From: Marinobacter salinexigens | GTDB lineage: Bacteria; Pseudomonadota; Gammaproteobacteria; Pseudomonadales; Oleiphilaceae | DNA: 64,000 bases | Direction of reading: 5' to 3' | Assembly (NCBI RefSeq): GCF_008370345.1 | Contig: NZ_VTUU01000001.1 | Coordinates: 606,223-670,222, forward strand | Shown here: piece by piece, positions 8,230 to 19,244 of the stretch | Layout: every line of letters starts with the position of its first letter | Numbering within the stretch: the first letter of the stretch is position 1 | Made by a program: the position numbers and the translations under genes | Notes under the pieces: model-generated | Seen by the model: the letters and a program-made list of their open reading frames with translations, nothing else | The model's database searches: none | What the model was told of the DNA's origin: nothing

Positions 8230-8844
8230 CTAGTGGCTGTCCGGAGTTGTTCGGGTCAGTAGATCCACAACAGTTTCTGCAATCTCCTCAAGGTCTTCGC
8301 GCTGAACATAGATCCCGTCGATCAACAGCCGGGCCATGCCGTGCAAGGCTGCCCAGCTGGCCTGAGCTGTTCGCAGCGCAGAATGGCTGCCTGGGAGAAC
8401 ACCGCGCTGCTGCATTTTTGCGACAAGATCGACCCAAAGCCGAAAGCTGGTCTTGGATATTGCCTGCAGTGAGGGGGTCGGTGTCCCTCCTTTCCAGATT
8501 TCCCTTCCGAACATCAGGTCGTAGGTTTCGGGGTTCTCGTGAGCAAAGCGTATATAGGCCCTGACCCAGCGGGCAAAAACGGCTTCATTGTTGTTGTCCT
8601 CGGGATCATCGAGGATCTCTCGGGTCATCTGGTTCTGTTCTTCAAACCCCATCTCGGCAATGGCACAAAGCAGCGCATTTTTGTCTTTGAAGTGGTGATA
8701 CGGCGCAGTGCGGGATACGCCTACCTGGTCAGCCAGGCGCCTCATGGACAGTTTTTCGATACCGCTTTCGCGAATGATAGCGTTGGCGGCGGCAACGAGT
8801 GCCGGGCGCAGTTCGCCGTGGTGGTAGGGTTTGGTTGCAGTCAT
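8230..8844 (-). CDS. TetR/AcrR family transcriptional regulator
   Basis: The 204-aa protein opens with a classical TetR DNA-binding domain: LVAAANAIIRESGIEKLSMRRLADQVGVSRTAPYHHFKDKNALLCAIAE. The C-terminal part (WVRAYIRFAHENPETYDLMFGREIW, then ASWAALHGMARLLIDG) resembles the TetR_C_33/WHG ligand domain. It is divergent from fadH across 118 bp that hold two palindromes, so it most likely represses fadH and itself, possibly responding to an acyl-CoA. A TTGACA-N17-TATCGT promoter on its own strand overlaps the first palindrome and would start RNA almost at the ATG, so this gene may be leaderless. Confidence 0.85.
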   Translation of the reverse strand: MTATKPYHHGELRPALVAAANAIIRESGIEKLSMRRLADQVGVSRTAPYHHFKDKNALLCAIAEMGFEEQNQMTREILDDPEDNNNEAVFARWVRAYIRFAHENPETYDLMFGREIWKGGTPTPSLQAISKTSFRLWVDLVAKMQQRGVLPGSHSALRTAQASWAALHGMARLLIDGIYVQREDLEEIAETVVDLLTRTTPDSH

Positions 8845-8862
8845 CCGGTGACGATAGAATTG

Positions 8863-10993
<2,131 letters not shown>

Positions 10994-11002
10994 TGTGTTT
11001 GG

Positions 11003-11044
11003 GAACGTGGTATCGGTTAGCTACCGGTACCACGTTCAGGTTTT
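11003..11044 (+). terminator. Terminator after fadH
   Basis: A 15-bp stem (11003-11017 with 11023-11037, one G:T pair) and a 5-base loop TAGCT are followed, after AGG, by TTTT. It lies 10 bp beyond the fadH stop, between converging genes. Confidence 0.75.
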
Positions 11045-11055
11045 CCGCTGGCACT

Positions 11056-12615
11056 TCACCTAAAGGAGGCAGTGAACTTCTGCAGGTATTCAGTGTGCTT
11101 GGGTGAGCCCTCTACAGCCATCTTTTGGAGTTTTTTCATCGTCGTATAGTTTTCCAGACTTTTCTCTGGAGGAATATGGGAAATGCCAATAGGGATTTCA
11201 TGGGGCAACCAGTTCATACCGTAGAGCACGGCGGAATAGTTGGGTGCTCTGAATGCAATGGTTTCGTTCTTGAAGTCGGCATCTGTGGGCGGTTTGTGCT
11301 CCCACATTGCCAATTTGCTTTTTAGCGCTGGCAGGTCTCCGGTCTCTGTTTGAATATCTCGCCAGAATGCGGTGTCTTCGCGTTCAGATAGTACGTAGTG
11401 GAGTACGATAAACTCCATGCTTTCATCGAAAGTCGCATTAAATGAAGAATTGAACTGCTCTCGGCAGGCGGCGCTTTGGGACAGTGGATCCCAATAGTCG
11501 ACAAGGAGCCGTAGCGCAATTTCGATGAAATAAAGACCGGTGGATTCCAGGGGCTCCAGAAAACCCGAGGAAAGTCCCAGGGCTACACAGTTTTTATTCC
11601 AGCTCTTTTCGAGTCGTCCCACTTTCATTTTCAGGTGCGTAGCTTCTGCTGCAGGATCTATATCCGGGAAGAAGTTCCGCAGCGCTGTTTCGGCGGCTTC
11701 AGGTGAGCAGTGTTTGCTTGAATAGATATGCCCGAGCCCCGTCCTCTCCTGAAGGTCAATCTCAAATGTCCAGCCTGATTCACGGGCTGTCGCCGTGGTG
11801 TAGGGGCGAGGCTGATAGTCCTTGCCAGTGCGGGGGTAACGAAGGGTCACTGCCTGATCACAAAAAAGATAGTTGGAGTAATCTATGAATTGAGCGCCTA
11901 CAGCGCGGTTCAGTAAGCCTGAGAAACCGGTGCAATCAATGAACAGATCGCCCTGAATCGATTCTCCGTTGGCCAGGCCCAGGCTTCGGATATTGCCAAG
12001 CTCATCAAGCGTGACAGCGGTGATGTTTGCCCGAACATGCGAGACCCGTTTTTGAATGGATGTTTTCTTCAGGAATTCGGCAAACTTGTTGGCGTCAAGA
12101 TGGTATCCGTAATTGACGGGCGCTTCGTATTGGGAATTCTGCCACGTTTTAGGCGCGCAGCCTGAAGCAGCGAGTGCCCCCTGTATTCCCGCCCAGCGGT
12201 CATATCTCTCAGTAGTTGCGCCACGTAACCTTGCGTTGAGCCAGTGGCTGGTCTGCGGCTCGGGAGAGAGGTGTACGAAACTCTCAAATGGGTGGAAGTA
12301 TTGGTGGGGAGGCACATCTGGGGCGGTTTTTTGGAGCCAGTCTTTGAACAGTATTCCGTGCTTGAATGTGGCATCGGTTGCAACGAGAAACTCTCCCTCG
12401 TCTATGCCGCAGGCACCGAGGAATCCCCTCATGGTGTGAATGGTTGCTTCACCGACGCCGATAGGGGCTATGTTGTCGGACTCTACTAGGCTGATTTTGT
12501 ATTGTTTATTGTCTTTTGTCTTGAAGGCCTCGCTTAGAAACGCTGCAGCCATCCATCCTGCGCTACCTCCGCCAGCAATGACGATATTTATCACTTTTTT
12601 TTCGCTTTGCTTCAT
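11056..12615 (-). CDS. Flavin-dependent tryptophan-halogenase family protein
   Basis: The 519-aa protein starts with the FAD motif IVIAGGGSAGW (about 11-21), then ESDNIAPIGVGEATI, and has Lys85 in TFKHG, equivalent to the catalytic Lys79 of PrnA. SGFLEPLESTGLYF carries the conserved Ser and Glu of the active site. The usual WxWxIP signature is altered to GWTFEID (281-287): the first Trp is kept, the second Trp is Phe and the Pro is Asp. Family members chlorinate or brominate electron-rich aromatic rings using FADH2 from a separate reductase; no reductase is nearby. The gene is divergent from a DUF6445-type gene and close to a tyrosine-rich exported protein. Substrate and halogen are unknown. 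Confidence 0.8.
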   Translation of the reverse strand: MKQSEKKVINIVIAGGGSAGWMAAAFLSEAFKTKDNKQYKISLVESDNIAPIGVGEATIHTMRGFLGACGIDEGEFLVATDATFKHGILFKDWLQKTAPDVPPHQYFHPFESFVHLSPEPQTSHWLNARLRGATTERYDRWAGIQGALAASGCAPKTWQNSQYEAPVNYGYHLDANKFAEFLKKTSIQKRVSHVRANITAVTLDELGNIRSLGLANGESIQGDLFIDCTGFSGLLNRAVGAQFIDYSNYLFCDQAVTLRYPRTGKDYQPRPYTTATARESGWTFEIDLQERTGLGHIYSSKHCSPEAAETALRNFFPDIDPAAEATHLKMKVGRLEKSWNKNCVALGLSSGFLEPLESTGLYFIEIALRLLVDYWDPLSQSAACREQFNSSFNATFDESMEFIVLHYVLSEREDTAFWRDIQTETGDLPALKSKLAMWEHKPPTDADFKNETIAFRAPNYSAVLYGMNWLPHEIPIGISHIPPEKSLENYTTMKKLQKMAVEGSPKHTEYLQKFTASFR

Positions 12616-12752
12616 ACCTCAGTCCCTGGTTTCCTGAACGGATCGAATCCTGGTTAGTATATATAAAAAGCTGCTATGGTTTTTAGGCACTATATTGGCG
12701 CAATCAGGGAAGTAATCTCTCATCTTTATTGATGTATATTCAAGGAGTTGGC

Positions 12753-13439
12753 ATGTCCCCTTTTGAAATTAATTTCCACTCTAAGCCTGAAGTGGTCTGG
12801 CTTGGGGATCATGAGGTCCCGCTATTTGTTATTGATGATTTTTATGTCGATCCCCAGAAGGTCAGGGCATTTGCCTTCGAGCGAAGCTTCCCCGATTCTC
12901 AGGCGTATTATCCTGGTCGGCATCAGCCGCTCGACCCGGGTATGCCTGGCATTGCACCATTTCGCGTGTTCGTTTCAAAGGTTCTTAGTCATGCGACTAA
13001 ACGTAATATCTCTCCGGAATCTATAAATACAGACTTTTCGGTGTTAACAACTGCGGAGAATGCCCTGGTGGAAAACCAGGGCCAGCCACATATTGACGGT
13101 ACGCCTATGCTGGGTGTGATCTACCTGAACGTTCAGGACTATGGTGGAACGGTCTTTTTCCGAAATCGGGATACAGGTTCTATGACAGTAGTGAGTCCTG
13201 CTGAAAAGGCCCACTATGAATCTGTGACAAAAAGCCAGTCAGAAAAGCGCCCGGATACCTATATTACAGACTCCCAAGGGGCCTGGGAGAAAGTCACGGC
13301 AATAGAGGGGCGCTTGAATCGCCTGGTTATCTGGCCGGGTAATGTCTGGCACTCGGTTGAAGTTAAAGTGCCGCCTGAACAGGGCTCTCTGAATGAAAAA
13401 CGCTTGACGCAAAGAGTAATAATTAATCGGATGGCCTGA
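12753..13439 (+). CDS. DUF6445-like protein, probable 2-oxoglutarate/Fe(II) oxygenase-type fold
   Basis: AAGGAG at 12743-12747 sets the start at 12753, giving 228 aa. VPLFVIDDFYVDPQKVRAFA near the N-terminus and HIDGTPMLGVIYLNVQDYGGTVFFRNRDTG in the middle resemble DUF6445 proteins, which as I recall often lie next to tryptophan-halogenase genes. The His-x-Asp (HID), a distal His in WPGNVWHSVEV and a terminal Arg (QRVIINR) fit the metal and co-substrate ligands of 2-oxoglutarate/Fe(II) oxygenases. No signal peptide is seen. The role is unknown; partnership with the divergent halogenase is inferred from context. Confidence 0.65.
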   Translation: MSPFEINFHSKPEVVWLGDHEVPLFVIDDFYVDPQKVRAFAFERSFPDSQAYYPGRHQPLDPGMPGIAPFRVFVSKVLSHATKRNISPESINTDFSVLTTAENALVENQGQPHIDGTPMLGVIYLNVQDYGGTVFFRNRDTGSMTVVSPAEKAHYESVTKSQSEKRPDTYITDSQGAWEKVTAIEGRLNRLVIWPGNVWHSVEVKVPPEQGSLNEKRLTQRVIINRMA

Positions 13440-13603
13440 TCAAGGAAGTGAGTGTCAATTTTCTTTACATATAGTCTTTTTTTTCCTGCCGGTAGCGCAC
13501 TGGTTCCTGGTTAAAAGTATTTAAATCACAGGGTTGTAATAGCTGGTTTGAAAATTGCTTTTGAGACGTTTGTGCGAATTCGGTCGATAGAAAGGAGTAG
13601 GCT

Positions 13604-14404
13604 GTGTACAAACTTCAAAAAAATATAATCGCTGCAGGGCTGTCGTCTTCAGCACTTGTAAGTGGAACAGCAAATGCCGGACTGATTACATTTGAGAAGT
13701 CCATTGATACCTACCTTTCCCAGGGCGATTCCCTGTCTGGTTCTTTTGATATTTCAGGCTTTCTGGACGAACAGTCGGACATTGGGCTTGATGTAACTGC
13801 AAATGAGGCAACGATCCGGCTTTTTGGGTACTCCAGTGAAATGGAAACCCCCGTATATACTCAATATGCGGAAAGTTACAGGGTACAGGTGGGTTACTAT
13901 ACCTATTACTACTCTTATAACTGTGGTTGGGGGCGCACATGCTATGGTGCGGCGGGCTACCCTGTCTACGGTACCGAGTATGTCTACAACAAATACGAAG
14001 GTGATGGCGAGACTGATGTTGTTATAGCCGACTTTGGCGACCAGCAGGTAAGTGGCTCAACCAATAATCCTGACACGTATATCAATACAGTTCAGGAAAA
14101 TCGTCTGCTCAGGAATCGTTATTACGATCGTAACGAGTGGGGAGATGTGTCAGATTCGGTCATGCTTTCTGAGTTTTCACTCAATGATTTGATGTCTGAT
14201 GGAATTCTGGACTACAACTTCACGATTGATAGTGGTCATTTTGACAGCCTGAGTCTCTTTCTTGATCTTGATTACGACACAAAACTCAAGCCTGTTGATC
14301 CGGCCGATTCTGTTGCTGTTCCTGAACCGGGTACGCTTGGTCTGACCGGGCTGGGACTATTGGGGATTCTGGCCGCTCGCAGAAAATCTGCAAAAAAGAA
14401 ATAA
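13604..14404 (+). CDS. Tyrosine-rich PEP-CTERM exported protein
   Basis: GTG at 13604 follows AAAGGAG. The 266-aa product has a signal peptide (cleavage near TANAG) and ends with VPEPGTLGLTGLGLLGILAARRKSAKKK, a PEP-CTERM sorting tail: PEP motif, one membrane helix, basic end. Exosortase cuts such tails; none is encoded here. Residues 85-131 contain 15 tyrosines, including a YTYYYSY run, plus Trp109 and Cys107/Cys113 (NCGWGRTC), a composition unlike its neighbours. The rest is acidic and beta-rich. The gene looks AT-richer than the window average. Its role is unknown; a surface or biofilm-matrix role fits the family. It follows the DUF6445-like gene by 164 bp. Confidence 0.75.
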   Translation: MYKLQKNIIAAGLSSSALVSGTANAGLITFEKSIDTYLSQGDSLSGSFDISGFLDEQSDIGLDVTANEATIRLFGYSSEMETPVYTQYAESYRVQVGYYTYYYSYNCGWGRTCYGAAGYPVYGTEYVYNKYEGDGETDVVIADFGDQQVSGSTNNPDTYINTVQENRLLRNRYYDRNEWGDVSDSVMLSEFSLNDLMSDGILDYNFTIDSGHFDSLSLFLDLDYDTKLKPVDPADSVAVPEPGTLGLTGLGLLGILAARRKSAKKK

Positions 14405-14433
14405 CCTTTTATTATCCCCTTCACCAGTCTAAG

Positions 14434-14466
14434 AAATACCCGGCCTTAAACGACCGGGTATTTTTA
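14434..14466. terminator. Bidirectional terminator
   Basis: AAATACCCGG (14434-14443) pairs with CCGGGTATTT (14454-14463) around a 10-base loop, with T-rich flanks on the + side and A-rich flanks on the other. It serves the PEP-CTERM gene and the converging DUF3185 gene. Confidence 0.8.
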
Positions 14467-14490
14467 TTTACGTCACTTTTCCGGCCTTGC

Positions 14491-14694
14491 TTATTTCTTC
14501 ACAAAGGTCAGAAACGCTCCTGCCACTGCGGCGGCCGCGCCGCCTATCAGGTACCACATGGTCTCGTCAGTAAACCGGCCAGTCAGTGTTTCAGTGAGCT
14601 GATTACCGACGGACTGTGTGGATTGGTAGCCGAAGTAGAGCAGGCCGATGCCCACCACAAGCAGTACGATGCCGATCAGTTTGGAATTTCCCAT
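14491..14694 (-). CDS. DUF3185 family small membrane protein
   Basis: The start at 14694 (MGNSKLIGIVLLVVGIGLLYFGYQSTQS) follows an AAGGGAA site and gives 67 aa, the normal DUF3185 size. Two membrane segments flank a short polar stretch (TLTGRFTDETMWYLIGGAAAAVAG). The function of the family is not known; it is found widely in marine gammaproteobacteria. The upstream in-frame ATG at 14733 adds a charged tail without family support. Confidence 0.75.
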   Translation of the reverse strand: MGNSKLIGIVLLVVGIGLLYFGYQSTQSVGNQLTETLTGRFTDETMWYLIGGAAAAVAGAFLTFVKK

Positions 14695-14903
14695 TGTGCG
14701 TTCCCTTTGTTCCAAGGCTCTGGTTGTTATCAAATTTTCAGCGTTAGACTGACACTTGCAGCGATGATGGGCAAGCGGTGCGTTCCCTGTCGGAATCTGG
14801 CAAATACTCTTCGTAAAACGTTAAGTATTCGTGCTTGAAGGTACCGAGAATGGGAGCCTGGAATTACTCTGTCTTCGTCAAAACCACTAACAAGGGCTGA
14901 ACC

Positions 14904-15800
14904 ATGATAGAAACTCCCCTGGAATTCCTGAGCCATGGCATCATCTGCCGCGGTGTTTTATACACTCCCGATGCTGACGCAAAAAATCTGCCCTGTATCG
15001 TGATGGCTCATGGTTTTGCGCTGACTCATGACAGTGGGCTCGCTCCGTTCAAAGAGGCTTTCTGCGACGCTGGCTATGCCGTTTTCGCGTTTGATTACCG
15101 GCACTTTGGAGAGAGTGACGGGGAGCCCCGCCAGGCGCTTAGCCCGGGCAAAGAGATTGAGGACTGGTTGGCGGCTACAGCATTCGTGCGGCAACTGGAA
15201 CGTATTGATGCTGACCGGATCTGCCTCTGGGGAACCTCGTTTTCAGGTGGCTTGGTGGTTTCAGCTGCGGCAAAGGATGGCCATGTCCAATGCACCATTT
15301 CCCAATGCCCGATGATGGATGGGCTGGCGTCTCTGTTGGGAGTGATTGGCTACGCGGGCCTGATGCAGGGCCTCCGCCTGACCTATCATGCGACGACCGA
15401 CTGGATTCGCCGCGGACTGGGGATGTCTCCTAACTACATCGCGTCGGCAGCGCATCCGGGGGAGTTGGGTATGATGACTGCTGACGACTGTCAGAACGGA
15501 TACGTGCCGCTGTTGGCGCCCAATGCCCCGAACAAGGTAGCTGCCGGGGTAAGCTATGCGGTTCCGTTGTTCCGGCCTACCAGCGTCGCCAGCAAGGTAA
15601 CCTGTCCGGCATTGGTGCTTATTTGTGACACGGATACAGTCGCGCCAGCCAGTGCTGCGGTCAAAGCTGCCGCCAAAATGCCGAAGGCAGAAGTACTCCA
15701 CTACCCGGTGGGCCATTTTGACGTATACCGCGGGGAGCCGCTGGCACAGTCGATCAAGGATCAGTTGGCGTTTCTCGGGCGGCACCTGCCTACACGCTGA
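14904..15800 (+). CDS. Alpha/beta hydrolase (dienelactone hydrolase/xylan esterase-like)
   Basis: The 298-aa protein contains the oxyanion-side motif [10 protein letters not shown], the nucleophile elbow LWGTSFSGG (Ser in GTSFSG), a late Asp in [12 protein letters not shown] and a His in PVGHFDVY, which together make a full Ser-Asp-His triad. There is no signal peptide, so it is cytoplasmic. The substrate is probably an ester or short peptide, but cannot be named. Its last 11 bases overlap the 3' end of the converging chemoreceptor gene. Confidence 0.8.
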   Translation: MIETPLEFLSHGIICRGVLYTPDADAKNLPCIVMAHGFALTHDSGLAPFKEAFCDAGYAVFAFDYRHFGESDGEPRQALSPGKEIEDWLAATAFVRQLERIDADRICLWGTSFSGGLVVSAAAKDGHVQCTISQCPMMDGLASLLGVIGYAGLMQGLRLTYHATTDWIRRGLGMSPNYIASAAHPGELGMMTADDCQNGYVPLLAPNAPNKVAAGVSYAVPLFRPTSVASKVTCPALVLICDTDTVAPASAAVKAAAKMPKAEVLHYPVGHFDVYRGEPLAQSIKDQLAFLGRHLPTR

Positions 15801-17355
15801 AACGCGCAGAGTGGTGCATGAGCTGCTCTGCCAGTCCTCTCAAATTGCCACTGACTCTGGCCAGGTGACTCACTTCGTCGCTACTGGCCAGAATGTCGTC
15901 GCGAATGGCCAGCATGCCGTTATTGCCGTTTTCCATCAATTGCTGCTGGTGAACAGCTGCTTCAGCAGTTTGAGTGTTGGCCACGTTGATACGTTCGATC
16001 CCGCTGGCAATGGTATGTAGTCGCTCTGTCAGGGCGTCGAATACCGTGACGGTATCTTCGCTCGCTTTGCGGCTTTCTGCCATGGCGTCGTTCGCCTCCA
16101 TGGCTTCTCGGCGCACATTGTCTATAACGTTCTGAATTTCCTGGGCTGACTGCTGGGTTTTCCCGGCGAGTTCACGGACTTCATCGGCGACAACCGCAAA
16201 CCCACGTCCATGTTCACCTGCCCGGGCAGCCTCAATCGCGGCATTCAACGCAAGCAGGTTGGTTTGTTCGGCCACGCTGCTGATCACATCCAGCACAGAA
16301 CCAATTCTCTGGCTGTCTTCATTCAGGAGGCTGACCCGTTCACCGGCCTGGTGAACGCTTCGTGATAAATGCTCGACAACCTGCCGGCTGTTATTGATCT
16401 CACGGGAGCATTCCCGAGAGGCGGTATCCACGTTTGCAGCTGCTTCCGCCGCTTCCCGGGCGCAGGTGGCAACCTGCTGTACAGCCGTTGTTGCTTCGCT
16501 CACTGCCGAAGTGGCCTGTTCGGTATTGGCTTCTTCTGCGCGGAAGTTTTTCGCCAGGTTTTCGGCGAGGGTCGACATTTGAGTGCTGGTCTCGTCCAGC
16601 TCCCGGGTCACGTTGCCGGTGTCCTGCATTACCTTCCGGGTTTGTGTCATCACATTGTGGAGAGCCCGGCCAATCAGGCTTCCGGGCATGTGGCCGGAGC
16701 CCCGGAGATCAATCTGGTCCCCTCCTTCGAGCAGGCTGCCAACAACTGCGTAAACATCTTCGGTTTCCCGGGCTTCCCGGCGCAGCTTGATTGACATGAC
16801 CACCAGGATAGCGGATTCGAAGACCACATAGGCCGCGTGGAGGAGGACAATCTCAAGGCCTGTGTTAGCGGTGAATACGTAAACGGGAATATCCGTGGAA
16901 ACCTGAAGATAGTTGAATGCCAGATGGTGGACGGCAATGATGCCTGCGGCAAAGACAATCGGGAGCCAGTCACGGTAGTACAGCAGGAACGCCAGTAGCA
17001 TAAAGATGCCAAAGTGCATTTCGATCATGCCATGGGCCTGATGAATATGAAGGGCTGAGAAAATCATAAATCCAGCGCCAAAACCTGCACGGGATAATCT
17101 CGAACCAGGGCAGAGCAGACCGATGGCTGTTGGAATCAGGACAGCGGGGAGACCGAACCAGAGTACTGCAGTCCAGGTATTGTGCCAGTTCGCCAGGGCG
17201 AAGGCGTATAGCAAGAGAAGCCAGCTGACACCAATCATCAGTCGGTCGGCGGTTTTGTGTTGTTGCGACTGACTGTAGATACGCTGGGTCGTGGGAGGTT
17301 CAGAAGCTATTCTGTGATGGCTGGACTGTACAGGTATTTCAATTGACGTTTCCAT
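15790..17355 (-). CDS. Methyl-accepting chemotaxis protein with His-rich multi-helix membrane sensor
   Basis: GGAGAG upstream sets the start at 17355 ([10 protein letters not shown]), giving 521 aa. About six membrane helices fill residues 30-195, with unusual histidines in [18 protein letters not shown] and [11 protein letters not shown]. No periplasmic ligand domain is visible. The signalling tip [24 protein letters not shown] and flanking coiled coils follow, so it feeds CheA/CheW. The histidine cluster suggests a metal, heme or redox signal sensed in the membrane; this is inference. The thioredoxin-like gene lies 17 bp upstream on the same strand and is likely co-transcribed. Confidence 0.85.
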   Translation of the reverse strand: METSIEIPVQSSHHRIASEPPTTQRIYSQSQQHKTADRLMIGVSWLLLLYAFALANWHNTWTAVLWFGLPAVLIPTAIGLLCPGSRLSRAGFGAGFMIFSALHIHQAHGMIEMHFGIFMLLAFLLYYRDWLPIVFAAGIIAVHHLAFNYLQVSTDIPVYVFTANTGLEIVLLHAAYVVFESAILVVMSIKLRREARETEDVYAVVGSLLEGGDQIDLRGSGHMPGSLIGRALHNVMTQTRKVMQDTGNVTRELDETSTQMSTLAENLAKNFRAEEANTEQATSAVSEATTAVQQVATCAREAAEAAANVDTASRECSREINNSRQVVEHLSRSVHQAGERVSLLNEDSQRIGSVLDVISSVAEQTNLLALNAAIEAARAGEHGRGFAVVADEVRELAGKTQQSAQEIQNVIDNVRREAMEANDAMAESRKASEDTVTVFDALTERLHTIASGIERINVANTQTAEAAVHQQQLMENGNNGMLAIRDDILASSDEVSHLARVSGNLRGLAEQLMHHSARFSV

Positions 17356-17372
17356 ACGAATACTCTCCGGGG

Positions 17373-17999
17373 CTAGGTTCTTTGGCCAGTGGAGCAGAAA
17401 CAACCAAAAGCCAGGTTGTTGATCCATGGCAAGAGTTGGTTGCCAGTGCGTTGCTGATTGTGTTGTTGATAAAGTTGCTGGAGTTCGTTATCGACGAAGT
17501 TAATGCCGTTGCCGCAAGACGGCCCGCTGGAGTACGGCCCGAAATAGATCAATCGGCCATCTTCCGCAAACAGTGCCGCTGCGGGTACTGCCTTCACTTC
17601 TGACCACAAGTTCGGCATCTCAATTTTCCGGGTCTGCTCATTCACCGGTTCAGGGAAGTCCCTGAACTGATCAGCGGCCTGAACAATCTGGAGGCCGCTG
17701 AGCCGGAATTTCTCATACAGGCTCCTGAGATGCTGCAGGCTCGCCTCGGAACAGGGACAGCCGGGCATAGAGAAGTGAACCAGAGTGGCGCTCGCCTTTC
17801 TCAGGTTTTGCCCTTCAACCACGGCCTGCCAGCCAGCCTCCAGGCGCGCCCGCACTTCATCCGGCTTGGATTGGGTGCTATCGGGTGAATGGTAGGTTGT
17901 CAGGTAGCGGGCCTGATACCACCAATACCCGAGAGCTGATGCCAGTAACCACGCAACAAGCAGTCCCAGCCCGATCTGGTTCCGTAGACCTGTGCTCAT
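17373..17999 (-). CDS. Membrane-anchored thioredoxin-like protein (DUF6436-like)
   Basis: The 208-aa protein has one N-terminal membrane helix ([19 protein letters not shown]) followed by a soluble domain. [23 protein letters not shown] places a CPC pair (Cys81, Cys83) where thioredoxins have CxxC, then [36 protein letters not shown] with another Cys. This pattern matches what I know of DUF6436. It should face the periplasm. CPC rather than CxxC argues against a standard disulfide reductase and could suit redox or metal handling. It precedes the His-rich chemoreceptor by 17 bp, so both may report the same redox or metal cue. Confidence 0.65.
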   Translation of the reverse strand: MSTGLRNQIGLGLLVAWLLASALGYWWYQARYLTTYHSPDSTQSKPDEVRARLEAGWQAVVEGQNLRKASATLVHFSMPGCPCSEASLQHLRSLYEKFRLSGLQIVQAADQFRDFPEPVNEQTRKIEMPNLWSEVKAVPAAALFAEDGRLIYFGPYSSGPSCGNGINFVDNELQQLYQQHNQQRTGNQLLPWINNLAFGCFCSTGQRT

Positions 18000-18123
18000 T
18001 TGTTATTAAATATCTGAAAGAGTTCTTATCAATGTAGCAAGCTTTCATTCAGGGTGTGTCTATTTTGTATATAGAAGTGTTAAGAAATGAGAAGATAATC
18101 AAAATTATTGCAATATCGAATAG

Positions 18124-19152
<1,029 letters not shown>

Positions 19153-19202
19153 GGCACCCCGCACGGACTGCTTGGTTCAGTAACCTGACAGGCCGCGATC
19201 AA

Positions 19203-19235
19203 CCAGCCCCGGCAGTACTTGACTGCCCGGGCTGG
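19203..19235. terminator. Hairpin between converging genes
   Basis: Fourteen-base arms with one mismatch (19203-19216 and 19222-19235) and a 5-base loop ACTTG. It has no T tract. The position between the converging adenine deaminase and LVIVD genes suggests a shared transcript-end structure. Confidence 0.45.
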
Positions 19236-19244
19236 CATGCATGC

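Noticed and set aside
12686..12699. GG-N10-GC ahead of the DUF6445-like gene, resembling a sigma-54 element
   Set aside because: It differs from consensus at key positions (AGGCAC and TGGC), and no enhancer-like site was found upstream.
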